Positions 23,553 to 29,433 of a stretch of DNA of 39,133 nt are shown here, in pieces. Source of the DNA: a virus; IMG/VR virus record IMGVR_UViG_3300034073_001791, positions 1 to 39,133 of that record; one strand, given 5' to 3'. Within the stretch, counting starts at the first letter, position 1. The number at the start of each line of letters is the position of its first letter. A program made the position numbers and the translations under genes. The notes under the pieces were generated by a model. It had not been told where the DNA came from. It did not search any database and saw nothing but the letters and a program-made list of their open reading frames with translations.

Positions 23553-24757
23553 ATTGAGAAATTAAAGGTACTGCCTAACATCAATTCGGTAAATCCCCAA
23601 ACCAAGGCGTCAACCCTGTCAGGTGATTTTCCTTTTTCAGGATCAAAGGTAATCATTTGAGCCTCAAGTAGGGGATATTGGCCGATATGGAAAATTTTCC
23701 CTTGTTCGTAAAGTGAATAAATGGGCTCCGCCCTGATATACTTTCCTTTCGTGGCCGTGACCAGTTTAATCCTTTGCTTTTCACCAGCCGAACGAATAAC
23801 AGCCTCCACCATGTCGCCGCCTTGGTTCTTTTCAGCGACAATACAATCAGCATTCCATCTTTCCCGAGCCTTAACCGCAATAGCTCCCCATTGGTTTGGA
23901 GAATACTTTCCCGATAGGTCTTCCAGGACATATCCGTACCCAGCCTTATCTTTTCCGCAAACTATAATACCTGTTTCATCGGATTCCATGTTTGCAGTGG
24001 CAGCGGGATCAATAGCCACTACTATTCTATGTAATTCAGGTGCATTTGGTATCCGTGACCGTTCAAGTATCGGTCTATTCCATAGCATCCCTTCGGCATC
24101 ATCCAGCCATTTCCCCAAAAATAGGTGTTCGTATCTGTGTAGGTTTTCTTGTCGTGTTCGCTTCGCTTGATCTATAAAAGATTGAGAAAGATATTTCCTA
24201 TTTTCTAAAAATGTGGTGTGAATATAGGTGGTATCGTCTCGTTTATTGGATATGAACCGCTTATAAATCCAATGTGACTTAAAGCTAGGATTCATAACCA
24301 AAATCACTTTATTGGGTAGGTCAACCGATCGGATAGAAAGATCAATCCTATCAAATACATCTTCTTCAACCAGCTCCTCGGCTTCATCTAACACCCAGGT
24401 AGTCACCCCTGCAATAGACTTCAGGTTTGCAGTAGCAGTTCCCTGTGATGTTTTTATTCCACGAAAAAGAATCTTTGAGCCTGTCTTGATATTTGTGATT
24501 TCCGTTTGAGTAATCTCAAAATCATTTGTGTAGCCTAGACTTTCAATCTTTTCAATGAACTCCGGAATGATTGAAATGTGAGCTGAGACCAATGTCCACC
24601 TGGTGAACAAAATGATGTGGCCTGATCTGTATGTTAATCGAAGAAGTGAATAAGTAACCGAATAGGATTTCCCGGAACCCCTGCCACCGGTGATTAAAAA
24701 ATATCGTGTCGGGTTTGGGTATGCAAATAGAGTTTTATAGTTCGCTAGTATCCCCAT
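23549..24757 (-). CDS. terL: Terminase large subunit, 402 aa
   Basis: DNA-packaging motor. The ATPase half has a Walker A LITGGRGSGKSYSV, the Walker B TTWVLDEAEELVEED, and the coupling region VILVMNPSF. The nuclease half has the three acidic patches IVVAIDPAATANMESDET, VAEKNQGGDMVE and PDRVDALVWGFTEL. It resembles the PBSX/XtmB type. The 23-nt overlap with the small subunit gene and the portal downstream agree with the assignment. Confidence 0.96.
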   Translation of the reverse strand: MGILANYKTLFAYPNPTRYFLITGGRGSGKSYSVTYSLLRLTYRSGHIILFTRWTLVSAHISIIPEFIEKIESLGYTNDFEITQTEITNIKTGSKILFRGIKTSQGTATANLKSIAGVTTWVLDEAEELVEEDVFDRIDLSIRSVDLPNKVILVMNPSFKSHWIYKRFISNKRDDTTYIHTTFLENRKYLSQSFIDQAKRTRQENLHRYEHLFLGKWLDDAEGMLWNRPILERSRIPNAPELHRIVVAIDPAATANMESDETGIIVCGKDKAGYGYVLEDLSGKYSPNQWGAIAVKARERWNADCIVAEKNQGGDMVEAVIRSAGEKQRIKLVTATKGKYIRAEPIYSLYEQGKIFHIGQYPLLEAQMITFDPEKGKSPDRVDALVWGFTELMLGSTFNFSI

Positions 24758-25109
24758 CCTCCCATTCTATCTTTGGTAAGATCGTCTTTCCGTTGGAAGT
24801 AACATCTTGATAGTTCATTTGCAAAGACCTGTGTTCATCAGGTGAAGCAATTAATTTGTAAAGAGCTAACTGCAAAGCTGGTGCATTGGATTTGTACCAC
24901 TTGGAACGGAGGGAAGTTTTTATCTCAATCCTGTTCTTTTCCAATGCTTCAAACATTCTTTTATATTCGTTCGAATCGTTCGGGAAATGATCGTAAAAAG
25001 CAGTTTTTCCGCATGGCAAAAAAACAATAATATCCTCAATGAAAAACAGTTTATGCTTTTCAATAGCTTCCAATGCTTTACTTAATAATTCTTCGGTCTT
25101 GTATGCCAT
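24735..25109 (-). CDS. Terminase small subunit-like protein, 124 aa
   Basis: It lies directly before terL and overlaps it. The protein is helical with a DNA-binding-like N-terminus (MAYKTEELLSKALEAIEKHK, FFIEDIIVFLPCGKTAFYDHF), and NRIEIKTSLRSKWYKSNAPA in the middle. This fits recognition of packaging sites by a terminase small subunit. The ATG at 25109 is preferred, since it overlaps the upstream stop as TGATG; the GTG one codon earlier is an alternative. Confidence 0.75.
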   Translation of the reverse strand: MAYKTEELLSKALEAIEKHKLFFIEDIIVFLPCGKTAFYDHFPNDSNEYKRMFEALEKNRIEIKTSLRSKWYKSNAPALQLALYKLIASPDEHRSLQMNYQDVTSNGKTILPKIEWEDGDTSEL

Positions 25110-25714
25110 CACTCAAATTCTGCTTTGCAATCTACACCATTTCTTTTAACTGAAATACTCGGATCAAGTTTAACCATTCGCCTAACTATCACATCGCAGT
25201 ATTTCGGGTCAAGTTCCATGCCGTAACATTTTCGATTTAGTTGATTGGAGGCAACAAAAATACTGCCTCCACCTGCAAAAAAATCTAAAATTATAAAACC
25301 AAAATTTGAATATCCTTCAATTATAGGGCTTAAAAAAGACATTGGTTTTTCATGCTTATGGTTTTCTGACCTCCTATATTCCCCCTTAATAACACTTCTA
25401 GTACCATTACCTTTATTGTATCTAACTTTGGGATTTCCATTTATTTCATGGCTAACCAAAACATGATCTAAAAAAATTTCATTACCTCCCTCTTGTGGAA
25501 TTGCTGTTCCGCTATGGTGAAAAATAAAAAAATTTTTTAAATAAAAAGGACTATTTTTCAATTGCCTAATAATTGCACGGTCATTATTGAAAATAAAAAT
25601 GTGGCAATTTTCAGAAAAAAGCAAAGCGTTAGTGTAATCAAAATCTATTTCATATGGCGGATCAGTAAACACCATCTCGGCCAGCTCTGGTTCCAAATAG
25701 ATTTCTACTGCCAT
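25109..25714 (-). CDS. DNA N4/N6-methyltransferase, short form, 201 aa
   Basis: Motif IV is at residue 17 (MVFTDPPYEIDFDY) and motif I is near residue 145 (IILDFFAGGGSIFVAS), followed by GMELDPKYCDVIVRRM: the beta-class order, modifying adenine-N6 or cytosine-N4. The family ending KLDPSISVKRNG is what one sees in phage ParB-methyltransferase fusions of about 400 aa. Here nothing precedes motif IV beyond 16 residues, so the ParB half and part of the N-terminus are gone. A ParB-like leader fragment lies at 26560-26613. It may still be active, as the SAM and catalytic motifs are intact. Confidence 0.85.
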   Translation of the reverse strand: MAVEIYLEPELAEMVFTDPPYEIDFDYTNALLFSENCHIFIFNNDRAIIRQLKNSPFYLKNFFIFHHSGTAIPQEGGNEIFLDHVLVSHEINGNPKVRYNKGNGTRSVIKGEYRRSENHKHEKPMSFLSPIIEGYSNFGFIILDFFAGGGSIFVASNQLNRKCYGMELDPKYCDVIVRRMVKLDPSISVKRNGVDCKAEFE

Positions 25715-25728
25715 TATTATTTTAGTTT

Positions 25729-26124
25729 TTATGAATTGAAAATTTCATCGAAAGTTTCTTTTAATTTCGGGTAAACTGTGTACAATCTATCCTTATATCC
25801 TTGACTTATCTCTGTCAACTTACCATTTTTTATTTTTTCAAAATCCTTTTTCCATTCATCAGGAACAGAGAAAATGTAAGTGGCATAAGTGCTATCGAAA
25901 TCATCATCTTCATCGCGTAAGTAATTTGGATGTGCTTGAAGTTCTTCTTCGCCAAAACCACAATCTCTGTTATTACCACCTACTCTTGTATAAATATGAA
26001 TTTCTTCACCATCAACAAAACAATCTCTAAATCTTGGATACTGATCAGGATGTTTTTCTCCTAACATTGGAAGAATAAAGAATGTAGCAGGATTTGTTCC
26101 ATTAATCATATTGTATAAACTCAT
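25729..26124 (-). CDS. Hypothetical protein, 131 aa
   Basis: An acidic, Tyr/Phe-rich protein (SLYNMINGTNPATFFILPML, RVGGNNRDCGFGEEELQA, YATYIFSVPDEWKKDFEKIK). The pattern is conserved-looking and reminiscent of small proteins encoded by other phages, but no function is known. It lies between the short methyltransferase and a broken zinc-finger gene. Confidence 0.7.
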   Translation of the reverse strand: MSLYNMINGTNPATFFILPMLGEKHPDQYPRFRDCFVDGEEIHIYTRVGGNNRDCGFGEEELQAHPNYLRDEDDDFDSTYATYIFSVPDEWKKDFEKIKNGKLTEISQGYKDRLYTVYPKLKETFDEIFNS

Positions 26125-26127
26125 AAG

Positions 26128-26259
26128 TTACCTTTTGTTTTGTTTGTTAAATTCTCTTTTTAAGTCTCCAATTGTATAAATTTCTTGTGCTGTATTGTCA
26201 AGAGGATAAACAGGAATACTATCATCCAGAAATTGACAAAGTTCATTCTTCCAATGCTT
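26128..26259 (-). pseudogene. Out-of-frame tail of the zinc-finger gene
   Basis: Beyond the stop of the zinc-finger ORF another frame stays open for 43 codons: KHWKNELCQFLDDSIPVYPL, then DNTAQEIYTIGDLKREFNKQ, to TAA at 26128-26130, two bases before the next ATG. It has protein-like composition but no start codon. A single-base shift near the direct repeat AAAGCATT (26276-26253 area) would join it to the zinc-finger protein. It may be a frameshifted gene or the result of programmed slipping. Confidence 0.5.
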
Positions 26260-26518
26260 TGCTTAATGCTTTTTTCCATTCCTCACTTAGCGGTATATTT
26301 TTTCTTGCCTTACTTTGACAAGTTTTAGAACAATAAACTCTATTTTTTAAACTAACTGAATGTTTGTTTTCTATTTCACTTCCGCATAATTTACAGTTTT
26401 TTACAATCTTTAACGATTGACCGTAACATTTAATTGAGCAAAATTTCGGAACCCTTGATTTACATTTTTTCTTACTTTCAAATTCCTTATTGCAATTTTT
26501 ACAAATAAATACATTCAT
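26243..26518 (-). CDS. Zinc-finger protein resembling homing-endonuclease DNA-binding modules, 91 aa
   Basis: It carries about eight Cys in CxxC pairs: MNVFICKNCNKEF, KFCSIKCYGQ, CKLCGSEIE and VYCSKTCQSKARK. The end PLSEEWKKALSKALEE resembles a NUMOD3-type helix from HNH/GIY-YIG homing endonucleases, where such fingers bind DNA. No nuclease domain remains. The gene interrupts the space where a ParB-methyltransferase gene would be. Its reading frame seems to continue in a different frame (26128-26259). Confidence 0.7.
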   Translation of the reverse strand: MNVFICKNCNKEFESKKKCKSRVPKFCSIKCYGQSLKIVKNCKLCGSEIENKHSVSLKNRVYCSKTCQSKARKNIPLSEEWKKALSKALEE

Positions 26519-26559
26519 AAGTCAAATATACAAAAAAATCCCATTCACCGAATGATAGA

Positions 26560-26613
26560 TTAAACAATCGGATTCGGCTTTATCTCTGCAAGTTTGACCG
26601 TTCTAAAATTCAT
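26560..26613 (-). pseudogene. ParB-like N-terminal remnant (17 codons)
   Basis: The frame encodes MNFRTVKLAEIKPNPIV then stops. It resembles the opening of phage ParB-methyltransferase fusions (T-V-K-x-x-x-I-K-P-N-P-x-N-P-R). No ParB continuation is seen. With the N-terminally short methyltransferase 850 bp downstream, it reads as the left end of a gene broken by insertion or deletion. It is a very short match, so the call is tentative. Confidence 0.4.
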
Positions 26614-26616
26614 GTT

Positions 26617-26646
26617 CAAATCTAACAAAAAAAAAGCCCGATCAAA
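26617..26646 (-). promoter_or_regulatory. Predicted promoter for the packaging operon
   Basis: TAGATTTG (26624-26617), a perfect TAnnTTTG, follows TTTTG (26647-26643) after about 18 nt. It lies between a strong terminator and the packaging genes, where a new transcript is expected to begin. Only three bases separate it from the ATG of the ParB-like remnant, so that ATG would not be translated from it. Confidence 0.4.
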
Positions 26647-26659
26647 AATCGAGCTTTTT
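26627..26659 (-). terminator. Rho-independent terminator
   Basis: Minus strand: GCTCGAT, loop TTTTG, ATCGGGC, then nine T. The single U-G wobble pairs on this strand but would be A-C on the other, which supports the direction. It ends the transcript of the 140-aa gene. Confidence 0.85.
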
Positions 26660-26675
26660 AAACCAATTTAACCAG

Positions 26676-27098
26676 TTAACCCAAAGTCGCAAGAAAAGCA
26701 TTAACAGCCTCTTGAGTATATTTTTTGTTGAAATGCTGATTTCTAAAAGGATTTCCTTTAGTGTTAAGCCATTCACCGAAAGATCCAATTTTTTTAGCAG
26801 CCTTAATCGGCGCAAGAATGTCAGCAGACGCTTCTTTGTTCGCTGATAATTTTGCTTTTCTTTCTGCAATCTCCCTATCGGCCTTAACCTGCTCATTAAG
26901 AAAAAAGGTCTTCCAGTAATTTTCTTTAGCCTTGTCACCGGCTAAGATTGCAGTAACGATGCTGTTATGGTATTCAGCTCGCTGTTCAGCTGCAGCATAA
27001 CCAATATACTGTGGATCAAAATTGGCTACGGTACAAATTTGCAAAAAATTGAAGTAGTTTCTTTTTGCGTTTTCGATTTGTTCGGCTGTGTAAGTCAT
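26676..27098 (-). CDS. Hypothetical protein, 140 aa
   Basis: A mostly helical, Lys/Ala-rich soluble protein (MTYTAEQIENAKRNYFNFLQ, QVKADREIAERKAKLSANKE, YTQEAVNAFLATLG). It is alone between a predicted promoter and a strong terminator, so it is a single-gene transcript, which often marks a highly expressed accessory gene. Function is not recognised. Confidence 0.75.
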   Translation of the reverse strand: MTYTAEQIENAKRNYFNFLQICTVANFDPQYIGYAAAEQRAEYHNSIVTAILAGDKAKENYWKTFFLNEQVKADREIAERKAKLSANKEASADILAPIKAAKKIGSFGEWLNTKGNPFRNQHFNKKYTQEAVNAFLATLG

Positions 27099-27120
27099 AG
27101 GGTTGATGTTTTTATTTATG

Positions 27121-27152
27121 TAAATATAAGAAAAAACTTAGATTCAATGCAA
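27121..27152 (-). promoter_or_regulatory. Predicted promoter for the 140-aa gene
   Basis: TTG (27152-27150), 21 nt, TATATTTA (27128-27121): one mismatch to TAnnTTTG with the same spacing as the protease promoter. It lies between the terminator after tRNA-Met and the single gene. Confidence 0.45.
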
Positions 27153-27160
27153 GTATTTAT

Positions 27161-27188
27161 AAAAAAAAGTCTGAAAATTTTTCAGACT
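27161..27188 (-). terminator. Terminator after tRNA-Met
   Basis: AGTCTGAAAA / TTTTCAGACT hairpin followed on the minus strand by eight T. It separates the tRNA from the downstream single gene. Confidence 0.8.
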
Positions 27189-27224
27189 CTTTAAACCAAA
27201 ATACACCCTATGAATTAACCGTGT

Positions 27225-27295
27225 TGCGGGCAGAGGAATTGAACCTCCATCATCGAGCTTATGAGACTCGCCAGTTACCGTTACAAGCAACCCGC
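27225..27295 (-). tRNA. tRNA-Met (anticodon CAT)
   Basis: Cloverleaf: acceptor GCGGGTT with TGCCCGC (one wobble and one mismatch at the base), anticodon stem CGAGT/GCTCG with loop CTCATAA (anticodon CAT), T arm GGAGG-TTCAATT-CCTCT and discriminator A. CCA is not encoded. It could be elongator Met or a lysidine-modified Ile2 tRNA. It is 71 nt without CCA. Confidence 0.85.
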
Positions 27296-27305
27296 TATCA
27301 AAGAT

Positions 27306-27332
27306 AAAAAAAATCTAGGACAGTATCCTAGA
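27306..27332 (-). terminator. Terminator between the two tRNAs
   Basis: TCTAGGA, five-base loop, TCCTAGA, then eight T on the minus strand. It follows tRNA-Arg by 40 nt, so the two tRNAs may be transcribed separately or the terminator aids 3'-end formation. Confidence 0.75.
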
Positions 27333-27371
27333 CATTTTTATTAACCAAATAACCCAATAATCCTATGACTG

Positions 27372-27442
27372 TGAGGCTAGTGGAATCGAACCACCATCTG
27401 CGATATAGAAGATCGCTATTTTTACCATTAAAATATTACCCC
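27372..27442 (-). tRNA. tRNA-Arg (anticodon TCT)
   Basis: Acceptor GGGGTAA with TAGCCTC (wobbles and one mismatch), anticodon stem GCGAT/ATCGC perfect with loop CTTCTAT (anticodon TCT), T arm GTGG-TTCGATT-CCAC, discriminator A, no encoded CCA. It reads AGA, a codon common in A+T-rich genes, and could supplement the host. Confidence 0.85.
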
Positions 27443-27484
27443 ATTTCGCCGTCTTTCCAGGCTTTCATCTCGCTTATACGCAAG

Positions 27485-27787
27485 TTATAAGCAATTGCTA
27501 AGAACCTGCTTCCAATTGATTTTTTCACCACAATAAGGGCAGTAGACAAATCTACTTAAATAGCCTTTTCTGCCATCTACTATTTGATTTTTTGTTTGTG
27601 GTTCTCCATTAAGTAAACCATACTTTTTGAAAGTAGGTTGAATGTTTACAATTCTTTCTACTTCAAAGTCAATAGTAGATTTGTTTACTTTCTCTCCACT
27701 CAAAAATCCTAGTAAACAATCGCAACTGCTTATAACAGCAGTCTTGCGTAATGCGGGGTTTAGTGGTTTATCAATCTTTTGTTCCAT
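27485..27787 (-). CDS. Zinc-ribbon protein in the attC-like region, 100 aa
   Basis: It starts MEQKIDKPLNPALRKTAVIS and ends with a CPYCGEKINWKQ zinc-ribbon half. An earlier in-frame ATG (27823) adds 12 implausible residues. The first 18 codons overlap the right half of an attC-like palindrome (LNPALRKTAV is its translation), so the true start might be further in. The stop is directly followed by a copy of the TAACTnnCGTATAAGCGA element. It looks like a gene captured as a cassette. Function is unknown. Confidence 0.6.
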   Translation of the reverse strand: MEQKIDKPLNPALRKTAVISSCDCLLGFLSGEKVNKSTIDFEVERIVNIQPTFKKYGLLNGEPQTKNQIVDGRKGYLSRFVYCPYCGEKINWKQVLSNCL

Positions 27788-27863
27788 AATTAAGCATTTG
27801 TGGTTTAACAAAGTGTAGTGCATTTTAAGCCCGCACTAACGCAAGGCTACGAACCGTTATGCT
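27728..27863 (-). repeat. attC-like imperfect palindrome, 136 nt
   Basis: On the minus strand the left arm begins GCATAACGGTTCG and contains CTTGCGTTAGTGCGGG; the right arm contains CCCGCATTACGCAAG and ends GTTATAAGC. CTTGCGT pairs with ACGCAAG, TGCGGG pairs with CCCGCA, and GCATAAC roughly mirrors GTTATAAGC, with unpaired bases between. The layout (outer simple sites, inner arm with extra bases, long loop, 57-141 nt) is that of integron attC sites. No integron integrase is in the window, so the naming is by shape only. Confidence 0.5.
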
Positions 27864-27876
27864 ACATTTTGCTTTG

Positions 27877-27906
27877 CCGACGCTCTACCAATTCCGCCAC
27901 TCCCCC
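27877..27906 (-). pseudogene. tRNA 5'-half-like fragment
   Basis: The minus strand reads GGGGGAGTGGCGGAATTGGT, then AGAGCGTCGG, the 5' acceptor and D arm of a Leu-type tRNA. No matching anticodon arm, T arm or 3' acceptor follows. About 13 bases on, the sequence runs into the attC-like element (GCATAAC). It could be a broken tRNA. Confidence 0.5.
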
Positions 27907-27970
27907 ATTTTTACAGTAGGTTGTAAGGTACTCGTTAGTTACTCTTTCCCTTACCCCTTTATTAGACCTG

Positions 27971-28010
27971 TAATAACATTTTTATTTATTTGACGTGTGG
28001 AATGTTATTA
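27971..28010. repeat. Perfect 10-bp inverted repeat
   Basis: TAATAACATT and AATGTTATTA are separated by 20 nt of A+T-rich sequence. The intergenic stretch 27907-28071 around it holds no convincing ORF. Its core AACAT/ATGTT is shared with the inverted repeat inside the tRNA-like element at 28072-28168. Confidence 0.6.
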
Positions 28011-28071
28011 AACCACCTACGTATAGTATACTCATCTAAGAACTACCAAAGATTCATATCTAACTTTCGTA

Positions 28072-28168
28072 GTCAGGACAGGATTCGAACCTGTATTTAT
28101 AACATCCGTAATGCGTGCGAAAACCCACATCCAACTATGTTATGCGTCTGACAATTCCGCCACCTGAC
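28072..28168 (-). tRNA. tRNA-like element with expanded anticodon region
   Basis: The ends are tRNA-like: acceptor GTCAGGT with TCCTGAC, Leu-type D arm GGCGGAATTGTCAGACGC and a good T arm ACAGG-TTCGAAT-CCTGT. Between them lie about 49 nt that do not form a normal anticodon arm. They instead hold a 7-bp inverted repeat (ATAACAT at 28143-28137, ATGTTAT at 28105-28099) and an attC-like right arm (CGCATTACGGATGTTATAA). At 97 nt it is long even for a class II tRNA. It may be an unusual Leu/Ser-type tRNA or a tRNA with an insertion; the isotype cannot be given. Confidence 0.45.
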
Positions 28169-28245
28169 TATTTTTATTCATCCCACTACCCGACATGGCA
28201 GTGATTATTTTGAAGATTGGCAGTTTCGCTTATACGGTAGTTAGC
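28095..28245 (-). repeat. Second attC-like element, about 151 nt
   Basis: The left arm GCTAACTACCGTATAAGCG begins inside the stop codon region of the 83-aa gene. The right arm CGCATTACGGATGTTATAA lies in the tRNA-like element. CCGTA pairs with TACGG and GCG with CGC around unpaired bases, and TAAC pairs with GTTA outside. The left arm is repeated 16 of 18 bases at 27487-27470, after the next gene. The length slightly exceeds the known attC range, and a tRNA-like sequence lies inside. Confidence 0.45.
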
Positions 28246-28492
28246 GGTCAGTGCTAACTCTCCGTTCCAATTCAGCTTTATAGTCTGAAAAATTAAGTTG
28301 TCTTTTAGCTTCTTCACCGTAATATGTTTTTTCATCATACCATATATCTTCACCGCCGACACCACCGCCAATCCTTACCGTAAATCCTTCTTTTGATTTA
28401 CGTTCAATCCAGTTAAGAATATTTTTTAAGTGGCTCGTTTCCAAATCAGCCAACTTGATTTTTTCCCCATCTCTTGTCTTATGAAATTTCAT
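28241..28492 (-). CDS. Hypothetical protein, 83 aa
   Basis: A charged soluble protein (MKFHKTRDGEKIKLADLETS, LKNILNWIERKSKEGF, VRIGGGVGGEDIWYDEKTYY). No family was recognised. The start region MKFH-T-GE-K-L-D-E-SHL is typical of small phage genes. Its stop TAA lies within the left arm of an attC-like element, as cassette genes do. Confidence 0.65.
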   Translation of the reverse strand: MKFHKTRDGEKIKLADLETSHLKNILNWIERKSKEGFTVRIGGGVGGEDIWYDEKTYYGEEAKRQLNFSDYKAELERRVSTDR

Positions 28493-28541
28493 TTTGTCTT
28501 AATTTAAAGATTGGTAGTGACAAATTATCCCCAAGTAATTT

Positions 28542-28658
28542 AACCCAGTCCAGTTTCCAAGCTGGATGCGCTAATCGCACCTACCCCGAACATCGCACCC
28601 TTGGCAGTGCTGGTAATAATGGCAGACCTATTACTACCTGTTCGCATTCGGCCGGGTT
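28542..28658 (-). ncRNA. Structured RNA candidate, 117 nt
   Basis: A G+C-rich island in an A+T-rich gap between two genes folds almost completely: closing helix AACCC/GGGTT; CCGAA/TTCGG; hairpin GGTAGTAAT/ATTATTACC; hairpin GCAC/GTGC; hairpin TGCG/CGCA; hairpin TCCAG/CTGGA with an eight-base loop CTTGGAAA. One pair is G-U on the minus strand and would be A-C on the plus strand, favouring minus-strand RNA. No convincing ORF was seen. The segment GGGGTAGGTGCGATTAGCGC, then ATCCAG, is vaguely tRNA-like, but no T arm follows. Confidence 0.5.
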
Positions 28659-28661
28659 ATT

Positions 28662-28934
28662 TCAAACACACAATCCGCAACTACCAAATGACAATCCTAT
28701 TGCTAGTTGTTCGCAAATTTCAAAATATTCATCTTCTGAAATACCATACTTTAATAAAATTTCAGGTTTTGGATCAATCGATGTAAACTGCATATCTCCA
28801 CACCCACCATCTTCTGCATTTCCTGAATCTCTATCATATTGTTCTCCAAAATCATTAGAATCTGCATCAATTCCATTAATTTTAAAAATTGGTGTATAAC
28901 AAAAAGATTCTCCAAATGTTAATTTAAGAGTCAT
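28662..28934 (-). CDS. Hypothetical protein, 90 aa
   Basis: An acidic protein (MTLKLTFGESFCYTPIFKIN, DADSNDFGEQYDRDSGNAED, ILLKYGISEDEYFEICEQLA). Its many Asp/Glu and the late C-G-x-C (FGSCGLCV) do not make a known motif. It lies three bases before the structured RNA candidate. Unknown function. Confidence 0.65.
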   Translation of the reverse strand: MTLKLTFGESFCYTPIFKINGIDADSNDFGEQYDRDSGNAEDGGCGDMQFTSIDPKPEILLKYGISEDEYFEICEQLAIGLSFGSCGLCV

Positions 28935-28961
28935 TTCTACCTTCTTAATTTTTATAATAAA

Positions 28962-29210
28962 TCATTTTAATTCAATCAATTTTCCTGTTACCTCCCCATT
29001 CCAATTACACAGATTCCCATCTTTCTCAAATCTGATCTGCTTTTCCCGATAAAGGTAATTAGCCGAGATCATTTGCATCTGAAGTTGAACTATTTCGATA
29101 TTTTGAAACAACCCTTTACCGTATTCCTTCCACTCCGACCAATGGCCATCATTTTTTCGATAGCGAATGGCCAGCGAATAGTCTGTCTTGATTACCTTAG
29201 TCTTAGCCAT
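28962..29210 (-). CDS. Hypothetical protein, 82 aa
   Basis: It starts MAKTKVIKTDYSLAIRYRKN (ATG 29210; six further upstream codons would overlap the HTH gene more deeply and look spurious). The overlap with the HTH gene is eight bases, so the two are coupled. Content: HWSEWKEYGKGLFQNIEIVQ and NLCNWNGEVTGKL, with Trp/Tyr strands. Possibly a partner of the XRE regulator; no family was recognised. Confidence 0.65.
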   Translation of the reverse strand: MAKTKVIKTDYSLAIRYRKNDGHWSEWKEYGKGLFQNIEIVQLQMQMISANYLYREKQIRFEKDGNLCNWNGEVTGKLIELK

Positions 29211-29406
29211 CCTTCGGCTTGAATACAAGTTCCATGCCGATAGCGTCCAGTATCAGCCTAGTTTTTGCCACCGTAACCGACTCTTTCCCGTTTTCCAAAT
29301 GATAAATCGGAGCATGGCTGATCCCTAATTGCTCGGCTAATTCCAGCTGAGTTATACCCTTAGCCTTCCTATGTTCTTTAATAAGTAATCCTTCTAACTT
29401 TCCCAT
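29203..29406 (-). CDS. XRE-family HTH transcriptional regulator, 67 aa
   Basis: A Cro/C1-type helix-turn-helix: IKEHRKAKGITQLELAEQLG then ISHAPIYHLENGKESVTVAK covers helices 1-4, with the recognition helix SHAPIYHLENG. The C-terminus (TRLILDAIGMELVFKPKDG) resembles HipB-like antitoxins, but no HipA toxin is adjacent. It may repress phage or host genes or be the DNA-binding half of a small two-gene unit with the next gene. TAAATTTG, a TAnnTTTG match, lies four bases before the ATG. Confidence 0.85.
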   Translation of the reverse strand: MGKLEGLLIKEHRKAKGITQLELAEQLGISHAPIYHLENGKESVTVAKTRLILDAIGMELVFKPKDG

Positions 29407-29433
29407 AATTCAAATTTACAATATAAATTAGAA

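Noticed and set aside
26243-26518. Complete homing endonuclease
   Set aside because: Only zinc fingers and a NUMOD3-like helix are visible. No GIY-YIG, HNH or LAGLIDADG catalytic motif is present in either frame.
27971-28010. Terminator at the 10-bp inverted repeat
   Set aside because: The stem is nearly all A/T with a 20-nt loop and no preceding gene within reach, so a Rho-independent terminator is unlikely.
28474-28899. 141-codon plus-strand frame across 28.5-28.9 kb
   Set aside because: It runs antisense through the structured RNA candidate and the 90-aa gene. No motif supports it, and all neighbours are on the minus strand.
29411-29418. TAAATTTG as the XRE promoter
   Set aside because: It matches TAnnTTTG, but it lies four bases before the ATG and the upstream TTG is only 16 nt away, so a normal leader mRNA would not include the start codon. 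It is kept only as an observation.
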